A DNA stretch of 64,000 nt, taken from contig CAWDJJ010000001.1 of assembly GCA_963802635.1 (NCBI GenBank), positions 62,001-126,000 of the forward strand, read 5' to 3'. This document shows positions 29,130 to 39,027 of this stretch, piece after piece; the first letter of the stretch is position 1, and each line of letters begins with the position of its first letter. Under the pieces are notes generated by a model. The model was not told the origin of the DNA. It saw only the letters and a list, made by a program, of their open reading frames with translations, and did not search any database. The DNA is from CAVTLG01 sp963802635 (lineage in GTDB: Bacteria > Chloroflexota > Ktedonobacteria > Ktedonobacterales > Ktedonobacteraceae). The position numbers and the translations under genes are program-made.

Positions 29130-30237
29130 TCACTGAATATCTTGTTTGCGTAAGTTCTCTAGCAAACGGGTATAGCGCTGGCGATCTAGCGGAAGTATAA
29201 CTTCACTGTGGGTATAGTTGGAGTAAATCAGGGCATTGGCGAGTTCAAGAGACATACGTCCCTCTCTACCTGTAGATGTAAATGGGCTGTCATGTAGCAA
29301 TGCTGCGTTGAAAGCCTGATAAACCGCGAGATGATTGCCATCGCCGGACTCCAGTGTGAAGGGTAGCTCGTGAGACGCGGGGGCTGCCATGGCTTGGGGA
29401 CAGGTGGCAACAAACTCTGCGCAGGTCGGTCTCCAATAGCTGGCAGGTTAGATGGCCGTTGCGCAGCTCAAGTTGTCCCTGCGTGCCCACGATTTTCATA
29501 TACTCTGCTTGATCTGCCTCTGCAGTGCTAATATGTAGGGAGCCAAGTGCGCCATCCGGCCATTCTAGCGTAGCCTGGACCGTATCTTCGGTCTCAATCG
29601 CGTGTAGAGACGTGCGTGTCCAGCCAAACACGCGCGTTGGCAGTCCGACAAGGTGGCAGAGCAGGTCCAACTGATGGGGAGCCTGGTTCATCAGAACACC
29701 ACCACCCTCGCCAATCCAGGTGCCGCGCCAGCCCGCCGACTTATAATAGCTGGCTGTCCGCGTCCATACAGCGCTCATCGCGATATGCTGGATATGGCCC
29801 AGGCGACCCGCGTGTAGCATGTCGTGTGCCTGTCGGATCTCTGGGCGAAAGCGTTGCTGGTAGACAACGCCGAGCAGCCGCTGTTGCTGTTGCGCGGTCT
29901 CGATCATGGCGTCGGCTTCGGCTACCTGTATAGCCATCGGTTTCTCTACCAGGACGTGGCAACCAGCCTCCAGACTGTCGATAGCCAGTCGTGCGTGCAG
30001 AGGATGAGGGGCCATAATCACGGCCACGTCAGGCTGTATTTCCGTGAGCAACTGATGGTGATCGCTATAGAATGCGCAGTCCAGCTCTACTGCTCGTTGT
30101 TGTCCAATGGTTGGATTAATATCGGAGAGCGCGACCAGATCGATTTCCGGTAATTGTAGCGCTGCTCTATGCATGTTGAATACGCCTGCTCCAGCTCCAA
30201 TTATGGCATAGCGTAGGCGTGCCTGTTTTGCTTCCAT
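29130..30237 (-). CDS. Gfo/Idh/MocA-family NAD(P)-dependent oxidoreductase; frame interrupted near the 3' end
   Basis: The ATG at 30237 follows AGAGGAG; an ATG at 30258 is an alternative. The protein opens with a Rossmann fold (YAIIGAGAGVFNMHRAAL) and has the family EKP motif (HVLVEKPMA) that contacts the nicotinamide. The second domain includes GGGVLMNQAPHQLDLL, with the usual catalytic His. The first frame loses sense after QLLETDLR near 29416. The adjacent frame continues FVATCPQAMAAPASHELPFT and ends with RMSLELANALIYSN, the normal family C-terminus. Removing one base joins them into 368 residues. The substrate is probably a sugar or inositol derivative. The FemAB gene lies immediately upstream. 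Confidence 0.8.
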
Positions 30238-30271
30238 CTCTTCGTACTCCTCTTCCATCTCTTTATCCTTC

Positions 30272-31400
30272 TTATGTAGAAGGCTTTTCCTGTTGCTTGC
30301 CACGAGCGATACGCTCTAACTCGATCTTCTGGCGTTCGCGGTGCCGTCGCTCGCGGCGGATCTCTACGAGCTTGTTCCACACGTGATAGAGCAATGGGCG
30401 GTATACATAATCCTGGGTGGGCATGTTCAGCCGCGAGAAACCGCCGAAGCCTTTCTTATATTCATAGACACCCCACATTTCTTCACCTGGCTCCAGGATC
30501 TCGGGGATGGTGCGAAAGTCAAAGTAGCTGCACCCATGCGCTTTGGCCCACAGAAAACACTGGTACTGCAACAAGTAGGCTGGCTTCAGGTTGCGTTTAT
30601 TGTTGGAGGTGGCCCCAAACATATCCCAGCACCAATCACCGAAACGGATGAGCATCTTGGCGGCGATGGCCTCGCCCTCGTGTTCCGCGAGATAAAGCAC
30701 GGCATCTCCCTTGCTGGCAAAGTGACGCAGGATCTCTTTGTGAAAGTCCTTGTCATGCACGAAAAAATCATCGCGCTCACTGGTGATTTTGAGCAGAGCA
30801 TAATAGGCGTCGAAATCAGCATCAGTGGTGACTTCGCGGATGACGACACCTTTGCGCTCGGCTGAACGCACGTTCTGTCGCCAGGTCATTTTAAAATTGG
30901 CAAGCAACTTTTCTGCGTCAGGACGAATGTCGAGTACCCAACTGCGCCGCCCGTGTATCGCTTGCGGATTGGTGTGGAAGCCAACTTTGTGGTAGGTTGC
31001 CAGCCAGCTATCCATGGTGGGATCGTCATCGGCGACGTTCGGCTCGAACACGTAAGACCACAACGTGTTCCTTGTGCCCTACTTTGTGAGCATAGTCAAC
31101 CAGCGCTGTCAAGACGTCAGGGTCTGGGCGTTCAAGCGTGGGACCGCGTGAACTATACAGCCACTTGAGACGCAGCCCAGGTACCGGCACATTGGCGAGC
31201 GTGAGCAACATGACTCCCACCAGACGTCCGTTTTCTAAAGCTCCCAGGCGGTAGATCGTGCCGCCCAGGTACTTATGAAGCTCACCCCATTCATATGCTT
31301 GTAGCAGATGACCACGTGGCTGGCTGGTCAAGAAACCATTCCAGACCGCCGGATCGTTAATCTCCTGGACGGTAATACTTGTAGGAATGCTTACACTCAT
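30272..31400 (-). CDS. FemAB/FemX-type peptidoglycan aminoacyltransferase; frame interrupted
   Basis: The N-terminal part (31400-31050) encodes the first GNAT-like half (LLQAYEWGELHKYLGGTIYR, WLYSSRGPTL). It ends near VVVLRV. The adjacent frame continues with EPNVADDDPTMDSWLATYHK, then the second half with a coiled-coil arm (WRQNVRSAERKGV). Removing one base near 31045 joins them into 375 residues, the usual FemX length. Family members transfer amino acids from aminoacyl-tRNA onto the peptidoglycan stem peptide in the cytoplasm. It overlaps or abuts the Gfo/Idh gene and follows a GNAT acetyltransferase gene after 6 bases, so the three probably form one operon. Confidence 0.8.
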
Positions 31401-31406
31401 AGTAAA

Positions 31407-31970
31407 CTATATATTCTCCAAAAATTCATGTTTGAGTAGACTGTATACTTTTATATTGTGGAACTTGCCAAAACGCGGAATAACCTCGCGTAGTGTGCCC
31501 TCATATTTAAAGCCAGCCTTCTCGTCGGCGCGCCAACCACCGATATTGTCTTCCATATCCTGGGTCTGGATGCGATTCAAGTTCAATTCAAGAAACCCGT
31601 AGCGCACCATGAGCTTTGTCGCCTCGGACCCATAGCCTTTGCCCCACGCCTCGCGGTCGCCGATGATAACGTAGAACTCCGCGCTCTGATGCTGGACATT
31701 GATATCTTTGAGGCCGACAAGACCTATCAGGCGATTGTTTTCCTTGAGTGCAACACCTAGAAGAATATGTCTGAAATCTTTATAGAGATGTTCCAGGCGT
31801 TCCTTGCTGCGTGTATCGCTGGTCGGATAAATGGAAAAATAACGGCGAATTTCTTCATCGTTGAGCCAGGTGGCGTAGAGGTGATTATCCTGCGCGGGTT
31901 CCAATGGTCGCAGATACAGGCGCTCACCAATAATAAAAGGATTCTGCAGGTTTGCGGTATCCTGGGTCAT
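31407..31970 (-). CDS. GNAT acetyltransferase of the RimJ/RimL type
   Basis: The product has 187 residues. The ATG at 31970 follows GGGAGA at good spacing; an in-frame ATG at 32012 is less likely. The fold is clear: LYLRPLEPAQDN strand 1, GLVGLKDINVQHQSAEF strand 4, and the acetyl-CoA loop GDREAWGKGYGSEATKLMV. ELNLNRIQTQDMEDN is the typical end. It transfers an acetyl group from acetyl-CoA to an amine, such as a protein N-terminus or a small molecule; the substrate cannot be read from the sequence. It is the first gene of the minus-strand run with FemAB and Gfo/Idh, and a promoter lies at 32043. Confidence 0.85.
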   Translation of the reverse strand: MTQDTANLQNPFIIGERLYLRPLEPAQDNHLYATWLNDEEIRRYFSIYPTSDTRSKERLEHLYKDFRHILLGVALKENNRLIGLVGLKDINVQHQSAEFYVIIGDREAWGKGYGSEATKLMVRYGFLELNLNRIQTQDMEDNIGGWRADEKAGFKYEGTLREVIPRFGKFHNIKVYSLLKHEFLENI

Positions 31971-32042
31971 AGCATAATCTCCCTTCTCACTCATACCAGA
32001 TGTTCTAATCATAACAGTTGCTGGGCAAGTATGGTATAGAGT

Positions 32043-32051
32043 AGTATAGCA
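32043..32051 (-). promoter_or_regulatory. Extended -10 promoter, TGCTATACT
   Basis: Minus-strand TGCTATACT, 73 bases before the GNAT start codon. It probably drives the GNAT-FemAB-Gfo/Idh run. Confidence 0.45.
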
Positions 32052-32422
32052 AAACGGGTCGAAAATGAAGATTGGCTCCAGCCCACCACAGTGAACTGAT
32101 TGTACATGTGAACGCTGAAAAGGTCAATTGATCTAGTATGAGAGGATGGAGTGGGTATATGGTTCCCCGATAAAACTGCCCCTCTGTCTCCTTTGTATTA
32201 GGAAATGCTATTATGATATATTTGGATGGTGAGTACATATTTCATACTCTTTTTGAACGATGTTGTTAGGAACGTGTATCCATTATTTTGAGATGGGTTG
32301 GCAAAGATGTGATATGAGCAGATTGGCTCCAGGCAAGAAGAAAGCAGCTAAGCATGTTGTTCCTGACGCGCTGTTCAGCCTATCCAGGGTTAAGATTGCT
32401 ACTTGTTTGGAAGGAGTTTCTC
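32052..32422. other. Divergent spacer
   Basis: Between the promoter at 32043 and the coiled-coil gene at 32423. No ORF with a ribosome site, RNA gene or clear repeat is recognised. Confidence 0.4.
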
Positions 32423-33256
32423 ATGGAAAAACTGCGAGAGGTATGGCGTAAATTTACTGATGCTCGTAACAATACGGGTGGAGATTCCAATCCGCTCATG
32501 CCTGAACTTGATGCAATGCGGTCCGTAAGAGAGGAAAAAAAAAGATCAACACAACGAGAGAAATCTCCTAAGTCAAGTGCATCGCAAAAGGAAGTGGATA
32601 CAACGCTGTACAGAGAGACAAGCTCGTCTGCAGAAGGGTTAGCGTCATTATTAGGTGACGAGTCATCAACACCATCACTTAATGCCGGGCGATCTGTCCG
32701 CACCGCTCAGAGCGATCAGAAGACAACACAGCAACAAGAAACAATTTCGTATACAGAAAATTTAAAACCATTATTAGAGCTCGAAGCAACACTACGGGAC
32801 CAGATTAAAATACAACAGACTTTATATAAAGAAAGAAGTAAACAGATGGAAAATCCAGTACAGGAACTTAATATTGAAGTAATAAAATTATGGAATGAAA
32901 TAAAAAGTAGTTCAGATGTATTGAGAAATACTGGTAAATATAATAGAATTAGCAAAATATCTTTGGAAATAGAAGGAAATGAAGAAGCGTATGGAGAACT
33001 ACAAGAATATATAAAAAGGGAAATTGATGGAAAGTGTGCATGCTCTGATCGAACAACGGCACTAACTAACTACTTAGGTTTACAGCGTAAGCAAACTTCA
33101 GAAAATGAAGCATTTTTTCAGACATTTCAAGTAAAAACGAATACTGAAATATGTAGTGAATTTAAGAAATTGCAAGCAAAACATATAGAAGATCTGGTGG
33201 AATTTGGAAACACACTACAACGAAGCTCTCCTTCCTCTTCCGACGATGGCTACTAG
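32423..33256 (+). CDS. AT-rich gene for a hydrophilic coiled-coil protein
   Basis: The product has 277 residues. The ATG at 32423 follows AAGGAG by 6 bases; the frame runs back to 32354 without a ribosome site. Residues 1-110 are Ser/Thr-rich and disordered. The rest is Lys/Glu-rich helix with heptad-like character. It has no membrane segment and no recognised motif. Codons after 32750 are much more AT-rich than those of the neighbours, which suggests recent transfer, as for the genes at 26760 and 46425. The style resembles the coiled-coil protein at the left edge of the window. Its function is unknown. Confidence 0.6.
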   Translation: MEKLREVWRKFTDARNNTGGDSNPLMPELDAMRSVREEKKRSTQREKSPKSSASQKEVDTTLYRETSSSAEGLASLLGDESSTPSLNAGRSVRTAQSDQKTTQQQETISYTENLKPLLELEATLRDQIKIQQTLYKERSKQMENPVQELNIEVIKLWNEIKSSSDVLRNTGKYNRISKISLEIEGNEEAYGELQEYIKREIDGKCACSDRTTALTNYLGLQRKQTSENEAFFQTFQVKTNTEICSEFKKLQAKHIEDLVEFGNTLQRSSPSSSDDGY

Positions 33257-33284
33257 AACTGATGGTTTTTTTGAAGAAGATGTG

Positions 33285-34592
33285 TTAGTAGATGATGATC
33301 GGCGTACCTACCGCGCTGGCACTGCTGTTGTATAACCACTGAGCATTGCTCTCCTCGATGTTGATGCAGCCGTGCGAGCCGTTACCGGCGAACATTTCAT
33401 CGCCCCCTATGTCGTAGTGCGGAAAGTTCGTGCCCATGCCATAATTCACTCTCCACCAGCTATCATGCAGGAAGTAGCCTGCACTGGAGAGATAGCCCAT
33501 GGCGTAATTGATGGGCGTAGGTGGATACCAGTAAGGCGAACTCTCAGGTTCATCTGAGATGAACTCGGTCGGTGATAGGCGCTCATCAAGATCCCATAAG
33601 CCTGGTAATGAGGGCTTCGCATATTGGCCGGTGGTGACATCGAACTGCTTGATCACCTTCCCGTTCTGGTAGACACGCAGAGTTTGCTCAATCAAGGAGA
33701 TCACAATCACATACTGCGAAGTGACCTGATAGTACTTTATCAATTTGAGGTCGCTCGCGTGTGGCTGATTAGCGGGCGTCGTATCTTTGGCGTCAGCTTC
33801 CATCGCCTGCACATTCGCCATGTAACCCTGGACCATGCTGATCACGTTCTGGTAATCACTAGGCGTCTGCGCGGTGCTCAGCGCTATGTCCGGGTTAGCA
33901 CCAATACCTTGCTGATCATATTCATAGTCCAGATTGTAGCTCTGACCGTCATAGCTGTCATGGTATTGATGTGTATTGCCCCAGTTAGTAACCTCCTGGT
34001 GAAATTGCTGGACGAGGTATTTCGCCTCACCCTCCAGGATCGGCGTGCTCAGCGCAGTAATATCGTTCGCAATCTGCGTCGGAAACTTCTCGTAGTCGTT
34101 CAGCGTCTTCACATTACTAATGGCTGTCTGGGTCGTCGTAAGTTGCTGCTGGACCGTCGTAGTACTCATGCCGTAAATTTTCATCGTTGCAATCGTAGTA
34201 TTAAACTGTTTCAATTTAGCAGAGACCAGAGTGGCCTGATTTTCTAATGTCGTAATTTGATTTGTTAACGTCTTATATTGGTGGGCTAGATTTGCATAAT
34301 AATTCGTTGCAGCTTGATTTGAAAAAATGGTAATCGTGGGTGAGCTGGTGTGACTCAAGGTGCGCTCCTGCTTGATGACGGGTTGCAGCAGACCTGTGGG
34401 AACACCCATGCTACGAGCTGTGTTAATCTGCTGATCAAGCGTTCCCTTATTCTTTGAAGCCTGAGCTAATGTCGATGGCGCGCCAGGACCACACGCGCTC
34501 AGCAAAAGTGAGAAAAAAGCCAGACAGACGACGATGCCGCTTGTCGCATGTGTTGGTCTACGTTGCTCTCGTCTGAAAGTGGGGCGTGACAT
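33285..34592 (-). CDS. Lipoprotein L,D-transpeptidase (YkuD domain)
   Basis: The product has 435 residues. It begins with a lipoprotein signal (lipobox LLSACG, Cys34). A helical region (about 80-200) rich in Gln/Thr/Asn follows. The C-terminal YkuD domain (about 300-435) contains the catalytic signature with His and Cys in GNGSHGCINIEES, plus HDSWW upstream. The enzyme forms 3-3 cross-links in peptidoglycan or anchors proteins to it, working outside the membrane. The gene converges on the coiled-coil gene at 32423 and diverges from the M48 protease gene. It fits the envelope theme of this stretch (CHAP, FemAB). Confidence 0.9.
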   Translation of the reverse strand: MSRPTFRREQRRPTHATSGIVVCLAFFSLLLSACGPGAPSTLAQASKNKGTLDQQINTARSMGVPTGLLQPVIKQERTLSHTSSPTITIFSNQAATNYYANLAHQYKTLTNQITTLENQATLVSAKLKQFNTTIATMKIYGMSTTTVQQQLTTTQTAISNVKTLNDYEKFPTQIANDITALSTPILEGEAKYLVQQFHQEVTNWGNTHQYHDSYDGQSYNLDYEYDQQGIGANPDIALSTAQTPSDYQNVISMVQGYMANVQAMEADAKDTTPANQPHASDLKLIKYYQVTSQYVIVISLIEQTLRVYQNGKVIKQFDVTTGQYAKPSLPGLWDLDERLSPTEFISDEPESSPYWYPPTPINYAMGYLSSAGYFLHDSWWRVNYGMGTNFPHYDIGGDEMFAGNGSHGCINIEESNAQWLYNSSASAVGTPIIIY

Positions 34593-34887
34593 AAGAGCAA
34601 TGCCTCCTATTTTAGATTTTAGACAGATATAAGACTAAAACTGTCCCTCTATTCCTACATATTTAAACGCAACAAAGAGAAAATCGTTTCTTTTTGATCT
34701 ATAGCTTTTTGGATCGCCTCCGTTTACATATGCAAACCATTCACTTTATGTCACCTGTATGCTCAATTGAGGCTATGCATAATTAGAATGATCAGGCCAA
34801 CTTTTCCCTACCACCGCAGACCGGCAAAAGGGAGAACTGGCAAGCTCTGGTAACGCTGTTATTTTCAGTCGGCAGGGGCGTATAAAG

Positions 34888-34896
34888 TGATATAAT
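34888..34896 (+). promoter_or_regulatory. Extended -10 promoter, TGATATAAT
   Basis: A consensus TATAAT preceded by TG at the extended position, 85 bases before the M48 gene. No -35 box is apparent. Confidence 0.5.
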
Positions 34897-34981
34897 AATA
34901 AAGACATGCGGATTTTTGGGTGTGTCTCTTACGAGTATTCTGTTATTCTGTCAGGAAAATATACAGAGAGTTCTGCTTGTT

Positions 34982-36148
34982 ATGAGTGAAAAAAGCCAGG
35001 ATAATATGGAAGGTAGCATAGATAATGCACTTTCCATCGATGTAACGCGACAGATTGTAACTCTGGATACTGAGAGGCTGAAGAAAGCTTCTGCAGGGGA
35101 AGGGACTGACAAATTTGTTCGCTTTATAGGTATTGTCGAGGTGTTAGTATTGGTACTGCTGGCTTTTCTCTGGCCGCAGGCTGCAAATATCGTGTTAACT
35201 TTCCTGGATCGTCCTTTTCTGAGTGTACAACCTGTAGCAGGCTGGTTTCCGCTACGTATCTTCGTTATCTTTCTGCTTCTTTTAAGCTGTATACTTCTTT
35301 TCTTTGGTCCTTTCATCTGGTATCATAGCTTCGTGTTAGCACGTCGGCAGGGTCATAGAAGATATACAGTAGTGGGATGCTTAAAATATTTTGCGAAAAT
35401 TATTTTGCGTCTATTTACACCTTATCTTCTTTTTGCAGAGATCGCGTTATTGCTGAGAGCAATCCAGCCGCAATTCTGGTGGCTCTGGGCATCTCTTATC
35501 TATCTGCTGTATGCCATCTACGATACGCGCGCTGGAACCTCCCTCGCATTTTTATCTTTTTATGAGGTAAGCCCTTTAGACCAGCAGAGCGAGCTGTTCC
35601 AGAGACTCAGTGCGCTGATGATGCGTCTGCATATCGCTAATTGCACTATTCGTGTTATCCACGCAGGTGATGGGAAAGACTGGGCGAATGCCTATTTTAC
35701 TGGCTGGGGGCGCAGACGCTCGGTGTTGTTGACCGATACGCTGCTCCAAAACATGCCCGTAGAGGAAATAGAGATAATTGTGGCCCATGAATTGGGCCAC
35801 ATGGTCTACTGGCATCCCTGGAAGTGTATCCCTATCAGCACGTTAAGGGTACTGGTGATGCTATGGCTGCTCTACGCCTTGCCGTTGACCAACGCGATTT
35901 CACCTCTGGCTCTCGCTTTGATTGGATTTATGTATCTCTATGCAGGCTATAGACGCCGCCAGGAGTATCAGGCAGACGAATTCGCTCTGCAAACAACGCG
36001 TAACGTGTGGGCGTTTAAAAATGTCAATACGCGTATAGCGAATATCAACCTGACCGGTGTCATGCCCGACCTGTTCTCTACCCACCCTCCGCTCGCTCAA
36101 CGCCTGGCGCATGCAGACGAGTTCGCTCAGCGGCAGCATGGTGCATAA
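34982..36148 (+). CDS. M48-family membrane zinc metalloprotease
   Basis: The product has 388 residues from the ATG at 34982; no strong ribosome site is present and the frame is open to 34916. An acidic cytoplasmic tail of about 40 residues precedes two membrane helices (near 45-65 and 85-110), with a second pair near 150-185. The zinc site is HELGH in EIIVAHELGHMVYW, with the third ligand Glu in EYQADEFALQ. Two more hydrophobic helices lie between these motifs. The C-terminus has the FSTHPPLAQRL motif common in HtpX/Ste24-type proteases. It probably degrades misfolded membrane proteins. Confidence 0.9.
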   Translation: MSEKSQDNMEGSIDNALSIDVTRQIVTLDTERLKKASAGEGTDKFVRFIGIVEVLVLVLLAFLWPQAANIVLTFLDRPFLSVQPVAGWFPLRIFVIFLLLLSCILLFFGPFIWYHSFVLARRQGHRRYTVVGCLKYFAKIILRLFTPYLLFAEIALLLRAIQPQFWWLWASLIYLLYAIYDTRAGTSLAFLSFYEVSPLDQQSELFQRLSALMMRLHIANCTIRVIHAGDGKDWANAYFTGWGRRRSVLLTDTLLQNMPVEEIEIIVAHELGHMVYWHPWKCIPISTLRVLVMLWLLYALPLTNAISPLALALIGFMYLYAGYRRRQEYQADEFALQTTRNVWAFKNVNTRIANINLTGVMPDLFSTHPPLAQRLAHADEFAQRQHGA

Positions 36149-37026
36149 GTAAAATAGCGTGACTGATCTGGGCGAGCGGGATACGCGATTTATCTCCCAA
36201 AAAGCTAGAAATCAGATTATACGTTGTGGAAAATAGATCTGATAGAAAAAAGGTTCTGCACTCATGAAGGGAAAATGGGGTAGAGGCGCGTCCTGGCGAC
36301 CGTCCCCGAGGCTTTAGGGTGCACGCGAGGTCTGACAATGAACCACAATTTTGAGATATTCGGGCAAAACGGGCGCGATAAATCGGACCCCTACCTCTCG
36401 GGCAATAAATTGCCGGTCTTTTATTCTGGAAGATGAATTATCTTTTATAGTCTCTGATCTTTTTCTGCTAATTTCTTACGATAGAAAAACCGCATAGAGG
36501 TCTTCTTCCCCAATTTATTGTGAAAATGGTAGGGACCCGATTTATCGCGTCCGTCGTGTTCATAACATATATGTTGTACTATAGATAGTAGAAAAGAATT
36601 TTCTGGTAAATATCATCATAAAACATGTTTTGATCTTATTAGCGTAATACATCGCCTTTTCCCAGCCTCAAACCGTCTCAAATCTCGCCGTGATGACCGA
36701 GAAAGTTGTGGGTAATTGTCAGGGCCGCCGCTAGGGACGCAAAGACCTTTTTTGCCTGGTCCCACGCGCCGGAAAATCCGCCACAAAAAGGTCTTCGCTC
36801 GGCCCCTACGCGAGTTCCCACTGTTCTTGAAAAGTTGCCTCACCTGAGTCGTTACCTCGCTTCGTCCGTCAAAAGCCGTTACTGCGCTCCATATAGAGAA
36901 TGGCCCAGCGAATGCTTCAAAATGTCGATACACCTTGATACATAAAGCGAAATACTTTACACTTAACCTTAGTGCTACAGATTATCAAGGTTATGTCATG
37001 TTGATCTCATATAGGAGTATTTTATA
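36149..37026. other. Repeat-rich intergenic region
   Basis: 878 bases without a convincing gene. They hold a copy of the CGATAAATCGG repeat at 36371-36394 and an inverted copy at 36529-36555. A short GGCAAT/ATTGCC hairpin followed by T-rich sequence lies near 36400-36425. A longer inverted repeat near 36750-36800 has AAGACCTTTTTTG opposite CAAAAAGGTCTT. Promoters for the TIR gene at 37027 are expected near the right end. Confidence 0.6.
36371..36555. repeat. Inverted pair of the GCGATAAATCGG repeat family
   Basis: GCGCGATAAATCGGACCCC starts near 36373. An inverted copy at 36529-36555 reads GGACGCGATAAATCGGGTCC on the minus strand. The 27 bases at 36529-36555 match 58708-58734 exactly in reverse complement. 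Confidence 0.8.
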
Positions 37027-38115
37027 ATGGCAAGACGGAAAAGTCCTGATGTCGTTAAAATCTTCTATTGTTATGCCCATGAGGATGAGTACTTGCAAGG
37101 CCAATTAAGCAGGCACTTGAGCAATTTAAAGCGGCAAGGATTGATCAGTGATTGGCATTATCGTGATATTAGAGCCGGTCAAAACTGGCGACAAGAGATT
37201 GATGAACACCTGAATACCGCACATATAGTCCTGCTCCTCGTTAGTGCAAACTTTATGAACTCAGACTATTGTCACTGTATCGAAATGATGAGGGCGCTAG
37301 AACGCCATAGAGATGGGGAGACAAAGGTTATTCCTATTATGCTGAAATCTGTCGATGTGGCGGGTGCCCCTTTTAGCGCTTTGCAAATGTTGCCGAGAGG
37401 TCAAAAGGCAGTCGCGAGTTCGAACAAGAAGGATCAAGTATGGACAGATATCACGATAGAACTCAGAAAGATTATTTTTGATATTCTTGGGAGACCTGAT
37501 CCTGTCGATGAGGCATGGGATGATCTTGGTTTAACTGCCGAGTCTCCGCGAAGGAGCCGATCAACCAGAGCTGCCACTCCTCATCGTTCAAATAGAGGAG
37601 CAAAGGGGCGAACAAGTAGACGAGGCGCAGTCCAGACACTGAGCGACACTGCTTATCGACCAGCTCCCCAGGTTTTTAGGCGATCTCTGCCTAATGTATA
37701 TAATAAAACTTTTTTAGAAGATATATGGAGCTTGATAATAGATGTAGCCTTTCCAGGTCTGGGCGAATTTCTGAACGATAACTTAAATGCCAAGAAATAT
37801 AGAAGGTATCGCAAGGGTATACGAGCAGTTGGATATTTCTTTTTTTTCGCCTTTGATGTTTGCCTCATTACCTATGGTGTAAGTAGCTGGCTGCATTCGC
37901 CTGTGTTGACAATCGTGACTCTCCTCATTTCGTTATTACTTTTCGTCTGGATGAGCTTGAATGAACACACGTTACTGAGCGTGGTGTTTACGCTCATATT
38001 TGCCTGTGCCTGGTGTAGTCTCGGCACACTTTATTTCAAGCAGATAGAGTTTATCGTCATATTTTCGGTGAGCCTGTTCTTTGCCTATCTGCGCCTGTTC
38101 CAATCCCAAGAATAA
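37027..38115 (+). CDS. TIR-domain protein with C-terminal membrane helices
   Basis: The product has 362 residues. Residues 10-155 form a TIR domain: KIFYCYAHEDEYL strand A, AGQNWRQEIDEHL, HIVLLLVSANFMNSDYC, then IEMMRALERH with the helix-C Glu expected of NAD-cleaving TIR domains, and KVIPIML. A basic linker (170-215) follows, then a hydrophobic region (about 240-360) with three to four membrane helices. TIR domains either cleave NAD+ or act as protein-binding modules; the Glu makes catalysis possible. The membrane part could position the domain or act as an effector pore. It converges on a second TIR gene with 33 bases between. Confidence 0.8.
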   Translation: MARRKSPDVVKIFYCYAHEDEYLQGQLSRHLSNLKRQGLISDWHYRDIRAGQNWRQEIDEHLNTAHIVLLLVSANFMNSDYCHCIEMMRALERHRDGETKVIPIMLKSVDVAGAPFSALQMLPRGQKAVASSNKKDQVWTDITIELRKIIFDILGRPDPVDEAWDDLGLTAESPRRSRSTRAATPHRSNRGAKGRTSRRGAVQTLSDTAYRPAPQVFRRSLPNVYNKTFLEDIWSLIIDVAFPGLGEFLNDNLNAKKYRRYRKGIRAVGYFFFFAFDVCLITYGVSSWLHSPVLTIVTLLISLLLFVWMSLNEHTLLSVVFTLIFACAWCSLGTLYFKQIEFIVIFSVSLFFAYLRLFQSQE

Positions 38116-38148
38116 AATAGTGTGGCATTTTTAAGCAAGAGAGATGTT

Positions 38149-39027
38149 CTATGAAGTTAATGTGGTAGCTTCCTGAAGCTCAATTAACTCACGGGCAAAT
38201 GTCTTTGCCATTGTTGCTTGGCGTGGATCTCCACGATTTTTAAAAGCGTCTGCCCATATATGCCAGGTCTTTATCGCCTGTGTTAAGTTTCCTTGATCTG
38301 TCGTAAACTGTGAGGCCATGTTTGCTAATTCGTCGCAGGTAACGCGACGTTGTGTTGTAGATGGCTCTTCGTCCTTTTTGACGGAATGAGAAAGAATACG
38401 CCATCCCACTACAAGATCGGCAAGCGTTACTTCGTTTGGTATAAAAATACTCAACTGCTGAAGCGTATTTGCTGTTGCTGTTGCACGAGGTTCCGATTGC
38501 ATTTGCAATCTGACGGCTTCAATGAGTTGATCAAGATTTACCATCAACGTCTTCCTCTCCGCTGTCGAGTCAGGTAAACTATGGGCTTTCCATGACTCTA
38601 TTGTATTAACAATGCCACTAACTACGTTTGTATATCCTTGATCTGGATGTGTCCACATTATGATTGGCTTTTTATTATCTGGTAATGCTTTGAGTTTATC
38701 AATTGGTGGTATATACCAGTAAGTAGGACGAAGAATTATAGGAATAACACGTGCTTCTTTGTGCTCATGTCGTTCGATAGCTCGCTGCATTTCTACTTTA
38801 TAACAATACTCAGAATCTAAAAATGAACTGCTAATTAAGAGTAGAATGATTTGAGCTTCGTCAAGATATTTACGAAACTCTTGTTCCCACTCTGTACCAG
38901 GACTGATATGACCATAGTCCCATATGGTAATGAGTCCACTGTTTTTTAATGAACTGAGGTGTTTTTTGAGGCTACCGGCCATTCGCTCATCTTCAGGGGC
39001 GTAACAAAGTAAGGTTGTTACTGTCAT
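38149..39027 (-). CDS. Soluble TIR-domain protein
   Basis: The product has 292 residues. The TIR domain spans residues 1-150: TTLLCYAPEDERM, GLITIWDYGHISPGTEWEQEF, IILLLISSSFLDSEYC, VEMQRAIERHEHKEARVIPI, with the helix-C Glu (VEM) present. Residues 170-292 are helical and may form a small adaptor or oligomerisation domain; no known motif is seen. It is about 35-40 percent similar by eye to the TIR domain of the convergent gene at 37027 in its core motifs, so the pair probably arose by duplication. No sensor gene such as a STING or Argonaute homologue lies next to it. Confidence 0.8.
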   Translation of the reverse strand: MTVTTLLCYAPEDERMAGSLKKHLSSLKNSGLITIWDYGHISPGTEWEQEFRKYLDEAQIILLLISSSFLDSEYCYKVEMQRAIERHEHKEARVIPIILRPTYWYIPPIDKLKALPDNKKPIIMWTHPDQGYTNVVSGIVNTIESWKAHSLPDSTAERKTLMVNLDQLIEAVRLQMQSEPRATATANTLQQLSIFIPNEVTLADLVVGWRILSHSVKKDEEPSTTQRRVTCDELANMASQFTTDQGNLTQAIKTWHIWADAFKNRGDPRQATMAKTFARELIELQEATTLTS

